Assembly (NCBI GenBank): GCA_020722575.1
Contig: DYKN01000028.1
Coordinates: 1-36,924, forward strand
DNA from: Rikenella microfusus
Lineage (GTDB): Bacteria; Bacteroidota; Bacteroidia; Bacteroidales; VadinHA17
DNA: 36,924 bases
Direction of reading: 5' to 3'
Part shown: piece by piece, positions 1 to 9,826 of the stretch
Numbering within the stretch: position 1 is the first letter of the stretch
How the letters are laid out: the number at the start of each line of letters is the position of its first letter
Notes under the pieces: model-generated
Seen by the model: only the letters and a program-made list of their open reading frames with translations
What the model was told of the DNA's origin: nothing
The model's database searches: none
Translations under genes and position numbers: made by a program

Positions 1-13
1 CAAACTTTATTCG

Positions 14-47
14 AGAGCCCCGGTTCACCCCGGGGCTCTTTTTTTAT
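14..47 (+). terminator. Rho-independent terminator of an upstream gene
   Basis: A perfect 10-bp stem (AGAGCCCCGG paired with CCGGGGCTCT, loop of 6) is followed by a run of nine T. It is by far the most GC-rich hairpin in the window. It must end a transcript whose gene lies left of the window, because no gene on the + strand precedes it here. Confidence 0.85.
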
Positions 48-267
48 ACCCCCCAACCCCCCCTTTTTTTAAAAGTCCAGACCTGAACACCCTCGTTAAT
101 CCACTATAATCATTCGAAGATTCTTAAAAACTTAACATAAACATTAAACCCAACGTTCCAGTACGCTTCAGCTGAACATTCACATCAATACAAAAATAGG
201 TGAGGTGATGAAAATCTCCCCGGGATATTACCACATTATTTATTATTTTTGTTGAGGTTATAATATT

Positions 268-2052
268 ATGAAAACAAGAATGAGTGAAATTAAAAAAGGT
301 CTTAAAATTCCTGAAGGGACTATTTTTACTGACACTCTTTTGAAAATTTATAAGTATAATACATTAAATAAGATATACTCAGAGGCTGAAAGCAAGGACC
401 CTCTGACTCTTATTGAATCGCTGCTGAAATACTTTAATATTCATGTTGACTTCAGCGAAAAGGATATAAATAATATTCCCTTAAAAGGACCGTTTATTGC
501 AGTTTCAAACAATCCTTACAGAGGGATTGACTCCATGATACTTTACTGGTTGATCCGTCAGAAAAGACCGGATATTAAGGTGTTAGGAAATCATCTTCTT
601 GCTGAAATTGAACCTCTCAATGATGTAATTATACCGGTCACCACAAGAGAGAACTTATCGTCTGAAAAACATTCAATTAAGGGAATAAGATCAGCATTTA
701 AACATCTTTCACAGGGAAATTCAATTTGTATTTTTCCTGCTATTGAAAATATAAAACAGATTGAGCTGTCGGAAATAGTAATTGACAGGGAATGGGATAG
801 TGTTGCAGTAAAACTGATAAAAAATGCCAGAGTTCCTGTTGTGCCGGTTTACTTTCATGCGACTATGCCCAGATTGAAATATTTCATGGGAAAGATGTTA
901 TTTTATAAAGGCGCTTCCTTCTTACCTTCCGAAATTTTAAACAAAAAAAACAGATTGATAAAGATCAGGATAGGATCCCCGATTTCACTTAAAGAACAAC
1001 TTGAATTTCATGATTTTGAAACATACGGCAGGTACCTGCGGGCCCGTGTTTATTCTCTGGGGATCGTTTCAGGAACGAGGAAGATAGTAAAAAGAAAAAG
1101 GGAAAAAGTGAAGATGGAGCCTGTAATTGAAGCTTGTGAACCACAAACAATACTTGAGGAATTCAAAGAAGTAAGAAAAAACTATGAACTTTTTACAGCA
1201 GGCAACTTTACAGCTATTTGTGCCCCATCGTACATTATTCCAAACATCTTCAGGGAGATTGGCCGACTGAGGGAAATTACTTTTAGAGAAGTGGGTGAAG
1301 GCACCGGAAAGGGCATTGATATCGACAGGTATGATTTTTTTTATCAGCATCTCTTTTTATGGGATAATCAGGAAAACCGGTTAGCTGGAGCATACCGGCT
1401 GGGTAAGGGTAGAGAAATTATGTTATTGTATGGTATAAAAGGATTCTATATAAGTTCATTATTTAGAATTAAAAAATCATTTTCTGAAATTCTCTCTCAA
1501 TCAATTGAGCTCGGACGCTCTTTTATAGTGAAAGATTACCAGAGAAAGACAGTACCGCTTTTTCTCCTCTGGAAAGGAATTATGGTCTTTCTTCTCAGGC
1601 ATCCGGAGTACAGGTATTTGATAGGTCCGGTAAGTATCAGCAATGATCTTTCCGGGTTTTCAAAAAGCCTGATTTTTGAATTCATTAAAAAGTGGTTCTT
1701 CAATTATGAACTTGCTCGACATGTAAAATCGCGCAGAGAATTTGTTCCTGAGGAAAATACTATTATCGACCGGACTGTTTTTGTTGAGGCCTCAGAGAGG
1801 GATATTAATAAGATAGAAAAAATAATAATTGATGCAGAAGCCGGTTATCGTATGCCCGTGTTGCTGAAAAAGTATATTGAAATAAACGGAGAAATTATCG
1901 GATTTAATATTGATCCGAAGTTTAATAATTGCCTTGACGGTTTAATGATACTTGATCTCTACAAGACGCCACGGGATTTTATCGCAGGCCTTTCGAGGGA
2001 AATGAATGATCCTTCAGTTATGGAACGTTTCAGTGTAAAAAACCAGAAATAA
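268..2052 (+). CDS. OlsF-like bifunctional acyltransferase (PlsC-like + OlsB-like GNAT domains)
   Basis: 594 residues in two parts. Residues ~60-265 resemble the PlsC/hemolysin-type O-acyltransferase fold. Residues ~300-500 carry the OlsB-type N-acyltransferase signature (LREITFREVGEGTGK at 334-348, then HLFLWD and GAYRLGKG). This order matches OlsF, which makes ornithine or related aminolipids by N-acylating an amino acid and then O-acylating the product at the inner membrane. The acyltransferase active site is altered: the usual S-N-H-P-x-G-G-x-D block reads SNNPYRGID (80-88), so the catalytic His is Asn82, although Asp88 is kept. The later FPAGE block reads FPAIE (156-160). The GNAT half looks intact, so the protein may work mainly as an N-acyltransferase. 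A possible -7 box TATTTTTG lies at 244-251. It stands alone, convergent with the next gene. Confidence 0.75.
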   Translation: MKTRMSEIKKGLKIPEGTIFTDTLLKIYKYNTLNKIYSEAESKDPLTLIESLLKYFNIHVDFSEKDINNIPLKGPFIAVSNNPYRGIDSMILYWLIRQKRPDIKVLGNHLLAEIEPLNDVIIPVTTRENLSSEKHSIKGIRSAFKHLSQGNSICIFPAIENIKQIELSEIVIDREWDSVAVKLIKNARVPVVPVYFHATMPRLKYFMGKMLFYKGASFLPSEILNKKNRLIKIRIGSPISLKEQLEFHDFETYGRYLRARVYSLGIVSGTRKIVKRKREKVKMEPVIEACEPQTILEEFKEVRKNYELFTAGNFTAICAPSYIIPNIFREIGRLREITFREVGEGTGKGIDIDRYDFFYQHLFLWDNQENRLAGAYRLGKGREIMLLYGIKGFYISSLFRIKKSFSEILSQSIELGRSFIVKDYQRKTVPLFLLWKGIMVFLLRHPEYRYLIGPVSISNDLSGFSKSLIFEFIKKWFFNYELARHVKSRREFVPEENTIIDRTVFVEASERDINKIEKIIIDAEAGYRMPVLLKKYIEINGEIIGFNIDPKFNNCLDGLMILDLYKTPRDFIAGLSREMNDPSVMERFSVKNQK

Positions 2053-2079
2053 AATTCCTGAAATAGGATCTGATTATTC

Positions 2080-4197
2080 CTAATAAAATTTATATCTTCT
2101 GTCAATTATGGAGGCTTTTTTCTTTAAGGCTTCATAGGCCTCATAGGTCCCTCTCATTCTGTAGGTCAGAGCAAGTCGTTCTTTCAGGAGTTTAAGATCC
2201 TGATCCTGAGACTGGCTGATATTGTTTACAGAAAGAAGATATACTCCGTTATTCCCTTTAACCGGGCCAGAAACAACATTTTGAGGAGCTGAGACAGCTG
2301 CCGCAATTAGTGCAGGTTCAATACCTGCTCCCGGAACAGTATAAGAATTGAAACTGATATTTTTAGCTTCCATTACCTGAGTTCCCGAAAGGGTTGCAAT
2401 CTCTTCAAGAGTTTTTCCTGACTTCACAAGTTCCTTAAGCTCTCTTGAGATCACATCTGCCTTTTTATCCCTCATCAATGTGAATCTGATATCATTTTCA
2501 ACATCCTTGAGCTGTGCATAACCATCCTCAGTTGCTCTTGTACAGTAAGCTACCACAAATTTGTCACCAATCTCAAATATTGCCTGCTGATTGGCATCCA
2601 GAACAATTTTGCCAGGTTCAGTCTGGAAAAGCGACATTATTAGATAACGAGGCTGAGTAAGTCCTGGAAGTGTTTTTTGCTGAGGTGTTACGTTTGTTGC
2701 AACCCTTTTGTTGAGCTTTTCATCAGCAATAACTTGATTGAATTTATCATAAGTGTTGGCTGCACTCAGAAAACGACTTGCTTCAGCGTAAATTTTCTGT
2801 GTAGTAAGAGAACTGGGAACGACATTCCTTTCAAGTATCCCAACATCATACTTTCTAATACGGGGAGAAATGTCGAGAATTTCAATTATATGAATACCGA
2901 AAGTTGTTTCAACAGTTTTAAGTTCTCCTTTTTTCCCTTTGAAACAAGCATCATTAAAAGGCAAAATCATAACACCTTCCCTGAACCATCCAAGATCTCC
3001 TCCGTTGGATGCCGAACCCTGATCGTCGGAATTTTCCCGTGCAACAGTTTCAAAAGGAGTACCCGCTTTAATAACCGCAACAAGGCTGTCGGCTATCGCT
3101 TGCGCATTTGATAGGGTTCTGTTCTCACGAGGTGAAATAAGAATATGCCTGACGTGAACAGAATCAGGCCTGTCGCCTGAATCAATTAATCTTGCAAGCT
3201 TGTATGATTCATTTTCAAGGTATGGACCAAAAACTTCATTACGGTTTTCTTTCTTTACAAAATCTCTTAAATTTTCAGGGATTTCATTAATGGATAAATA
3301 ATATCCGGTATGCCTCGTATCAGACGAAGTATTTATAAACTGTGCAGGGTCTGGAGTAGTTGCAAATTCTTCTTTTATTTTTAAAATCCATTCTTCTGCC
3401 TGCTTATAATCATCTTCCGAAGGAACAATATCGAAAGTAATATATTCAATATCTCTCTGTGCCGTCTGGGTAAAACTCTCCCTGTGTTTATTGTAATATT
3501 CCTGAATTTCTTTTGGTGTAATTGTAACTGCACTGTCGGGAACCATCAGGTAATTTTTTGCCATATAACTGAAATCAACATTCTTAGACGTGATATTATT
3601 CTCATATTCAGCATGTTTTGATGTTACATAGAGCCCTTTCCCGACAAGATTATTGAATTTGGTGTTCAACCTGTCATTAACAATCTCATCTTCAAAGAAA
3701 AGCCAGTATTTTTTTGCGGTTTCATCAGATTCTGTTGATTTAAGGAAGTTGACCAGAAATGATCTGTTGAATATGCCGGTTTGCCTGTCGGTAAAAAGCT
3801 GTGTAACAATTGGATGTGGGTTATTGCCAAGTACAAGTTCGTCAAGCTCTTCAGTACTTACACCAATACCCAGAGTGTTGTATTTCTCATCAAGAATTTT
3901 TTCCCGAATAATCTGTTGCCATACCTGTTCCCTGATGTTTTCTGTCAGAGCTTCATCGAAATTTGTTGTTCCGGTAAGCTTGTAAATTTCTTGCAGTGAT
4001 TGTATCCTCTGCTCATAATCCTGGTACATTAGACGCTTACCAGCCACCTGACCGATTTCATAATATTTCCTTTGCCTTATTCTGGCACTACGACCTCCAC
4101 CGAAAAAATCGCTTATAACAAATATGAACAATGACAGGCCAATAAGAACTGCAACAAAAACACCTGCCTTCTCACGCAAATACTGAATAGCAGCCAT
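2080..4197 (-). CDS. ppiD: PpiD/SurA-type periplasmic peptidyl-prolyl isomerase
   Basis: 705 residues. The N-terminus has a short cytoplasmic stretch and one membrane anchor (residues ~13-32, VFVAVLIGLSLFIFVISDFF), placing the rest in the periplasm as in PpiD. A SurA-like N-terminal chaperone region follows. One clear parvulin domain covers roughly residues 345-440, with the marks VRHILI, GGDLGWF and FGIHIIEI. The C-terminal region ends in a second, weaker parvulin-like stretch. Members of this family assist folding of secreted and outer-membrane proteins. The gene is single, convergent with the acyltransferase gene and divergent from glnN. ppiD is used by architecture; Bacteroidota entries are often just called SurA N-terminal domain proteins. 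Confidence 0.85.
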   Translation of the reverse strand: MAAIQYLREKAGVFVAVLIGLSLFIFVISDFFGGGRSARIRQRKYYEIGQVAGKRLMYQDYEQRIQSLQEIYKLTGTTNFDEALTENIREQVWQQIIREKILDEKYNTLGIGVSTEELDELVLGNNPHPIVTQLFTDRQTGIFNRSFLVNFLKSTESDETAKKYWLFFEDEIVNDRLNTKFNNLVGKGLYVTSKHAEYENNITSKNVDFSYMAKNYLMVPDSAVTITPKEIQEYYNKHRESFTQTAQRDIEYITFDIVPSEDDYKQAEEWILKIKEEFATTPDPAQFINTSSDTRHTGYYLSINEIPENLRDFVKKENRNEVFGPYLENESYKLARLIDSGDRPDSVHVRHILISPRENRTLSNAQAIADSLVAVIKAGTPFETVARENSDDQGSASNGGDLGWFREGVMILPFNDACFKGKKGELKTVETTFGIHIIEILDISPRIRKYDVGILERNVVPSSLTTQKIYAEASRFLSAANTYDKFNQVIADEKLNKRVATNVTPQQKTLPGLTQPRYLIMSLFQTEPGKIVLDANQQAIFEIGDKFVVAYCTRATEDGYAQLKDVENDIRFTLMRDKKADVISRELKELVKSGKTLEEIATLSGTQVMEAKNISFNSYTVPGAGIEPALIAAAVSAPQNVVSGPVKGNNGVYLLSVNNISQSQDQDLKLLKERLALTYRMRGTYEAYEALKKKASIIDRRYKFY

Positions 4198-4634
4198 GTA
4201 TTAAATGTTTAATTTGTTTATGTCGTTTTATAATAGGCGACAAATATAACAAATTTAGTTTAAATCATAGTGTATGTTAATATCAGTAAATGAATTTTGT
4301 CAGCATTCACATTTTATTAAACCAGTGCAGGTATAACCGGGGGAAAAGATTTTAAAAAAAATCCCGGAATCAATTTACAATATCATAAGAGCTTTGTTTC
4401 CGTTTTCAATAAAATAAATTTTAATGTTTAAGGGTATTTTAATAAAAAAAGTGAGCTGTATTTCTTCTTAAGAAGGGTATAATGAATAATAATAAATAAA
4501 AACAATAGAGAAGTCCCCTCCTAAAATAGGGTTATTCACTAAAAAATACAAAAAAAAATAAAATTATCCTATAAAAATATGGATATAAAATAAAAAATCT
4601 TATTATTGCAAAAAATTATTTTAAAAAATTAAGT
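4198..4634. other. 437-bp AT-rich divergent intergenic region, ppiD/glnN
   Basis: Besides the ppiD -7 box, this stretch is very AT-rich, with long A tracts near 4530-4625. One imperfect inverted repeat (CCGGG at ~4335-4340 against CCCGG at ~4371-4375, with GATTTT/AAAATC inside) is visible. I find no open frame of note and no clear consensus promoter for glnN. The A-rich leader just before glnN is typical of translation starts in this phylum. Confidence 0.5.
4241..4248 (-). promoter_or_regulatory. Putative -7 box of the ppiD promoter
   Basis: On the minus strand this reads TATATTTG, an exact match to the Bacteroidota -7 consensus TAnnTTTG. It lies 43 bases upstream of the ppiD ATG. I see no good TTG -33 element at the expected distance, so only the -7 half is supported. 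Confidence 0.4.
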
Positions 4635-6824
4635 ATGGCTGAATTAAGATTTAGTGCATTAAGAGAAGTTTTCAACAGGAAGCCTGTTGAGATTGAGAAT
4701 CATCCGCGAAATATTTCAGAGATTTTTGCCGTGAATGTTTTTGATTTTCCTAAGATGGAGAGGTATCTTCCGGTAAGAGCTTATGAAGCTGTTAAGGAAT
4801 CTATTGAGACAGGGAAGCCAATAATCAGGCAGATTGCTGATCAGGTTGCTCTTGGGATGAAGGCGTGGGCAATTGAGAGAGGAGCTACGCATTATACCCA
4901 TTGGTTTCATCCGCTTACAGATGCTACTGCTGAAAAGCATGACGCTTTTCTCGAGAGGACAAACGGCAGCAATATGATTGAAACATTCTCAGGAGAACTC
5001 CTCGTACAACAGGAACCTGATGCTTCAAGTTTTCCAAGCGGCGGGATAAGAAACACATTTGAAGCACGTGGATATACTGCATGGGATGTTTCTTCCCCGG
5101 CATTCATTGTAGGCACAACTTTATGTATACCAACAATTTTTGTTTCTTACACGGGAGAAGCCCTTGATTATAAAACCCCACTACTTAAGGCTCTCTCAGC
5201 TCTTGATAAAGCTGCTGTGAAGGTTTGTCAGTACTTCGATAAAAATGTGACAAAAGTTATCGCCACACTTGGATGGGAACAGGAATATTTTCTTATTGAT
5301 GAGGCTCTTTATTATGCACGTCCTGATCTTATGCTTGCTGATCGTACACTCATGGGACATCAGTCATCAAAAGACCAGCAGTTATCAGACCATTATTTTG
5401 GATCTATCCCCGATAGGGTAATTTCTTTCATGAAAGACTTTGAACTGGAAGCTTACAAACTTGGCATTCCTGTAAAAACCCGACACAATGAGGTTGCACC
5501 GAACCAGTTTGAATGCGCACCTATTTATGAAGAAGTTAACCTTGCTGTTGACCATAACCAGCTCATAATGGATGTTATGAGAAGAGTTGCTCGGCGTCAT
5601 CATTTCAGGGTATTGTTTCATGAGAAACCTTTTGCAGGTATTAACGGCTCAGGAAAACATAATAACTGGTCACTTGCTACAAATACTGGCGTCAACCTGC
5701 TTTCTCCAGGCAAAAACCCAAAATCAAATCTCCAGTTCCTGACATTTCTTGTAAATGTTATTAAAGCAGTTAATGATAACCAGGCATTGCTGGCTGCCAG
5801 CGTTATTAATGAACCTAATTCCCATCGACTTGGAGGCCATGAAGCACCTCCTGCTATCATGTCAGTATTTATCGGAAGCTATCTTTCGTCCATACTGGAA
5901 GAGCTTGTAAGCAAGGTTTCAAACAGAAAAATGTCTCCTTCACTTAAAACTGACCTTAAATTAGGCATAGGAAAAATTCCTGAAATACTCCTTGATAATA
6001 CCGACCGAAATCGCACCTCACCATTTGCATTTACAGGTAATAGGTTCGAATTTAGAGCTGTGGGAGCTTCAGCAAACTGCGGTGCCGCAATGATAGTACT
6101 TAATGCGAGCGTTGCAAAACAGCTTGAAATATTTAGCTCTGAAGTTGAGGCAATAATCAAAAAAGGCAGGAAAAAAGATGAAGCAATCTTTCAGGTGCTG
6201 AAAAAATATATTATTGAATCAAAACGCATCAGGTTTGAAGGTGACGGCTATAGTAAAGAGTGGCAGGAAGAAGCTGCGAGGAGAGGATTACATATAATCA
6301 CAAGCGTCCCTGATACCCTTAAACTTTACCTCGGTCATGAAGCTAAATCAGTGCTGGTTGATTCAGGTATTTTCACCGAAAGAGAAATTAAAAGCAGGGT
6401 TGAAGTTGAATACGAAAAATTTATCAAAAAGGTGCAGATCCAGTCGCGTGTACTGGGTGACCTTGCTATAAATCATATTGTACCTGTTGCCATAGATTAC
6501 ATGACACAGCTTCTTAATAATATTAAAGGTCTGAGGGATGTGTTTGATGATGCTGAATATAATCATCTTGCTGAAGCACGGAAGGAACTTGTTATTTCAA
6601 TTTCCGACCATATCTCAGAAATAAAGAAACTCGTTCACGATATGGTGGAAGAACGCAAAAAGGCAAATGTAATACCGGATCTTTACGAAAAAGCTATTGC
6701 TTACGAAAAAAACGTAAAACCCTATTTTGAAGAAATCCGCGAGCATATCGACAAACTAGAAAGAGTGGTTGATAATGAAAGATGGCCACTTCCGAAATAC
6801 AGGGAGATACTTTTCACAAGATGA
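4635..6824 (+). CDS. glnN: Type III glutamine synthetase
   Basis: 729 residues, the usual size of GSIII and much longer than GSI (~470). It makes glutamine from glutamate, ammonia and ATP in the cytoplasm. Supporting motifs include the GSIII-specific SFPSGGIRNTFEARGYTAWD (N-terminal third), the metal/ATP region NGSGKHNNWSLATNTG, and INEPNSHRLGGHEAPPA. The C-terminal ~200 residues form the helical extension typical of GSIII. The start at 4635 gives an N-terminus (MAELRFSALREVF) in line with family members. It is monocistronic: ppiD is divergent and 290 bp separate it from the next gene. GSIII in Bacteroidota is normally induced under nitrogen limitation; the sequence itself shows no clear operator. 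Confidence 0.95.
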   Translation: MAELRFSALREVFNRKPVEIENHPRNISEIFAVNVFDFPKMERYLPVRAYEAVKESIETGKPIIRQIADQVALGMKAWAIERGATHYTHWFHPLTDATAEKHDAFLERTNGSNMIETFSGELLVQQEPDASSFPSGGIRNTFEARGYTAWDVSSPAFIVGTTLCIPTIFVSYTGEALDYKTPLLKALSALDKAAVKVCQYFDKNVTKVIATLGWEQEYFLIDEALYYARPDLMLADRTLMGHQSSKDQQLSDHYFGSIPDRVISFMKDFELEAYKLGIPVKTRHNEVAPNQFECAPIYEEVNLAVDHNQLIMDVMRRVARRHHFRVLFHEKPFAGINGSGKHNNWSLATNTGVNLLSPGKNPKSNLQFLTFLVNVIKAVNDNQALLAASVINEPNSHRLGGHEAPPAIMSVFIGSYLSSILEELVSKVSNRKMSPSLKTDLKLGIGKIPEILLDNTDRNRTSPFAFTGNRFEFRAVGASANCGAAMIVLNASVAKQLEIFSSEVEAIIKKGRKKDEAIFQVLKKYIIESKRIRFEGDGYSKEWQEEAARRGLHIITSVPDTLKLYLGHEAKSVLVDSGIFTEREIKSRVEVEYEKFIKKVQIQSRVLGDLAINHIVPVAIDYMTQLLNNIKGLRDVFDDAEYNHLAEARKELVISISDHISEIKKLVHDMVEERKKANVIPDLYEKAIAYEKNVKPYFEEIREHIDKLERVVDNERWPLPKYREILFTR

Positions 6825-7069
6825 GAATAATTAAAAGGAACAATATTTAAACTTTCAAGGTCTTCTGGATGCAGATACTATTCTGCGCCTGAAATTCAGG
6901 ATATTTTCTCTGGACTGGTTCAGCTCAATGAAAGGTCCTTTTTGAAGGAAAATGCAGGTATAACAGATGCTTTCTAAGGAAATACTTCGCGGGTAATAAG
7001 ATTGTTTATTATCAGGGAGTATGGAGTATAATTTATCTCTGATATCAAATATAATTTATGGTTTATTGA

Positions 7070-7077
7070 TACGTTTG
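7070..7077 (+). promoter_or_regulatory. Putative -7 box for the OmpA/ThuA operon
   Basis: TACGTTTG matches TAnnTTTG exactly and is placed 38 bases before the ATG at 7116, allowing a ~30-nt leader. No convincing -33 TTTG is seen. Confidence 0.4.
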
Positions 7078-7115
7078 TTCAATAAACATCATTATTTTTA
7101 CCATGTGTTGTTTTT

Positions 7116-9092
7116 ATGAAAAGTAGAGTAATAGTAATATTATTGGTGTTTCTGCAGGTTTTACCTCTTTTTTCCCAGAAACGGAAGGTTGGCAGGGCTT
7201 ATGAGTTTTTCGAGTCGGGAGAATACTATGAAGCTATTGATCATTTTAAAAATGCTTATTCAAAATCAAAGGATAAGGAAGTCAAAGCTGAGATGGTTTT
7301 TATGGTGGCAGAGTGTTACAGGCTGGTCAATGATCCCCGTAATGCTGAATTATGGTATAAAAGGGCTGTCAAATCGGCCTATTCACGACCTGAAGCACAA
7401 TATTGGCTGGCCGATGCATTGAAAAAGAACGGCAGGTATGAACAGGCAATAGAGGAGTACAAAAAATATAAACAACTTGCTCCTGCAGATGCGAGGGCCG
7501 ACAGAGAAATACGTGCCTGCGAACTTGCCTCAGAATGGCTCAGAAATCCTGAATCGTACAGAGTTGAGGAATTGAAAGAACTGAACTCCAGGGATGCGGA
7601 CTTCAGTCCTGCTTTTGCAAGGGATGATTTCGGAGTAATATATTTCACTTCTTCGAGGGAGGGGACACAGGGGAAAAAGACCCATGGAGCCACAGGACAG
7701 AGCTTTACAGATATCTTCGAATCCCGAATTGATAAAAAAGGTAAATGGAGTTTACCGGTTCCTCTCGAAAATATTAACAGCGAGTTTGAAGACGGAACGC
7801 CAAATATAACATCCGATTTTAACGAAATTTACTTTACACGCTGTGAGGTAGGAAAACGTGAAAAAAAGGGTTGTATTATCATGCGTTCAACAAAGAGCGG
7901 AGAAAAATGGGATGACCCTCAAAATGTTGGACTGCTTGCTGATACACTCGTAGCTGCACATCCTGCCATATCAACAGACGGACTTACCCTTTTCTTCGTT
8001 TCAGATATTGCGGGAGGTTACGGGGGGAAAGATATCTGGTATGTTACACGCGACAAACTTTCAGATTCATGGTCTGGCCCCAAAAATGCAGGACCGGATA
8101 TCAATACCCCTAACGATGAACTCTTCCCTTATATAAGAACTGATGGGGTACTGTTTTTTTCATCCAACGGCCATATAGGTATGGGTGGCCTCGATATCTT
8201 CAAAGCTGTTCCTCAACCCGATGGCTCATGGATAGTACAGAATATGAAGCCACCCATTAACAGCAATGCTGACGATTTCGGAATTGTTTTCCAGGGAAAT
8301 ACAGAAACAGGTGTCTTCAGCTCAACCAGAAAGGGAAGAAGGAATGACGAACTATATTATTTCGAAATGCCTCCGTTAAGATTTACCGTAGCAGGTCTGG
8401 TTAAAGATGAAAAAACAGGTGTGCCTATTCCGGCAGCTTCTGTACAGCTTATTGCAAGCGATGGCGCAAACATGCAGACGGAAACAGGCACAGGAGGCGA
8501 CTTTAAATTCACTCTCAGACCAAATGTAGATTACATATTCCTTGTTTCAAAGAAAAACTACCTGAACGGTAAAGAACGATTAACCACCAAAGGACAGGAA
8601 AAAAGCCGGGATTTCATGGTTACAATTTTACTGTCATCAATTGACAAACCTATTGAACTGCCAAATATTTTCTACGATTTCGGGAAATGGGATCTGAGAC
8701 CTGAATCAATGGTATCGCTCGACAGGTTAGTCGAAACACTTAATGATAACCCTACGGTAACCATCGAACTTATGTCACATACCGATTCAAGGGATACCGA
8801 AGAGTATAACATCGAACTCTCCCAGAAAAGAGCACAATCAGTGGTTGATTATCTTGTGTCGAAAGGTATTGATATCGAAAGACTCTCGGCAAAAGGATAT
8901 GGCGAATCAAGTCCAAAGGTCGTTGATGCCGGACTGGCAGCAATTTATCCCTTCCTTAAACAGGGTGCAACCCTTACAGAACAATATATCAACAGTCTGA
9001 CCAGCGACGAACAACGGGAAATAGCCCACCAGATAAACCGCCGTACAGAATTCAGAGTTCTTAGAACTGATTACGAACCAAAAAAGAAATGA
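7116..9092 (+). CDS. PorE-like OmpA-family protein (TPR, PD40 repeats, CRD, OmpA)
   Basis: 658 residues. Signal peptide at 1-20 with cleavage after LFS and no lipobox Cys. Residues ~25-130 form TPR-like helices. Residues ~155-415 contain PD40/WD40-like strands (repeats such as DGLTLFFVSD, DGVLFFSSNG, and GGYGGKDIWYV versus GMGGLDIF). Residues ~422-505 are a carboxypeptidase-regulatory-like beta domain. From ~515 there is an OmpA peptidoglycan-binding domain with SHTDSRDTEEYN, LSQKRAQSVVDYL and NRRTEFRV, with the Bacteroidota insert before NRRTEF. This domain order is that of PorE, the type IX secretion protein that ties the machinery to peptidoglycan, but many Bacteroidota paralogues share it and no other T9SS gene is present. 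The last 4 bases overlap the next gene. Confidence 0.8.
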   Translation: MKSRVIVILLVFLQVLPLFSQKRKVGRAYEFFESGEYYEAIDHFKNAYSKSKDKEVKAEMVFMVAECYRLVNDPRNAELWYKRAVKSAYSRPEAQYWLADALKKNGRYEQAIEEYKKYKQLAPADARADREIRACELASEWLRNPESYRVEELKELNSRDADFSPAFARDDFGVIYFTSSREGTQGKKTHGATGQSFTDIFESRIDKKGKWSLPVPLENINSEFEDGTPNITSDFNEIYFTRCEVGKREKKGCIIMRSTKSGEKWDDPQNVGLLADTLVAAHPAISTDGLTLFFVSDIAGGYGGKDIWYVTRDKLSDSWSGPKNAGPDINTPNDELFPYIRTDGVLFFSSNGHIGMGGLDIFKAVPQPDGSWIVQNMKPPINSNADDFGIVFQGNTETGVFSSTRKGRRNDELYYFEMPPLRFTVAGLVKDEKTGVPIPAASVQLIASDGANMQTETGTGGDFKFTLRPNVDYIFLVSKKNYLNGKERLTTKGQEKSRDFMVTILLSSIDKPIELPNIFYDFGKWDLRPESMVSLDRLVETLNDNPTVTIELMSHTDSRDTEEYNIELSQKRAQSVVDYLVSKGIDIERLSAKGYGESSPKVVDAGLAAIYPFLKQGATLTEQYINSLTSDEQREIAHQINRRTEFRVLRTDYEPKKK

Positions 9093-9826
9093 ATAACTCA
9101 AATTTTATCAGGAAACTTTTTTTATCAGTCATTTTCTGCCTTTCTTTCTTTTTTTCCTTTGCAGGAAGCCCTGTGATTCGAGCACTTGTTGTTACCGGAG
9201 GACATGGATATAACAGGGAAACATTCAATGCAATGCTGGAAAGCCTTGGTGAAAAATATAGTTTCAAAATTGTCGAATTTCCTGAGGCTTTTGATATGTT
9301 TTCACCCGAAAGGAGAAATGATTATGACGTCCTGCTGTTTTATCACATGTGGCAAAACATCAACACTGAGCAGGAAAAAATGTTTGCAGATTGCATCAGG
9401 AGTGGCAAACCGTTAGTGGCACTTCATCATAGCATATGCGCCTTCGACAACTGGGAAGAATACTGGAGAATCATCGGAGGAAAATACTTTCATAAACCAA
9501 CCGTACTCGATGGGAAGGAATATCCAGCCTGTTCATATATACACGATATAAAGTTCACAGTGAAGGTTGCTGCCAGACATCCAGTAACAAAAGGAGTGAG
9601 GGACTTCGAAATATTTGATGAAACCTACAAAGGATACTGGGTTGATCCGGAAGTCAAAGTACTTCTTACGACTGATGAACAATCGAGCAATCCGGTTATT
9701 GGATGGACGAAAACCTATGGAAAATCCAGAATTGTGACATTACAATCAGGGCACGACACACCAACGTTTGAAAACCCAAATTTTCGCCGTCTTCTCAAAC
9801 AGGCTATTGAGTGGGTTGTGAAATAA
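9089..9826 (+). CDS. Secreted ThuA-domain protein
   Basis: 245 residues. The N-terminus has a positive patch and a hydrophobic stretch ending in FSFAGS, a likely Sec signal. The remainder is a ThuA domain (trehalose-utilisation type, class I glutamine amidotransferase-like fold): IRALVVTGGHGYNRETFNAM at the start, YDVLLFYHMW, the conserved ALHHSICAFDNWEEYWRIIG and FEIFDETYKGYW, and the closing VTLQSGHD. Family members are tied to sugar metabolism but most have no assigned reaction. The ATG overlaps the stop of the OmpA-family gene (ATGA), indicating translational coupling in one operon. I would not give a substrate. Confidence 0.85.
   Translation: MNNSNFIRKLFLSVIFCLSFFFSFAGSPVIRALVVTGGHGYNRETFNAMLESLGEKYSFKIVEFPEAFDMFSPERRNDYDVLLFYHMWQNINTEQEKMFADCIRSGKPLVALHHSICAFDNWEEYWRIIGGKYFHKPTVLDGKEYPACSYIHDIKFTVKVAARHPVTKGVRDFEIFDETYKGYWVDPEVKVLLTTDEQSSNPVIGWTKTYGKSRIVTLQSGHDTPTFENPNFRRLLKQAIEWVVK

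Noticed and set aside
2677..3111. 144-residue + frame inside ppiD
   Set aside because: Antisense shadow of a clear PpiD coding region, with Cys/Phe/Asn-rich composition and no motifs.
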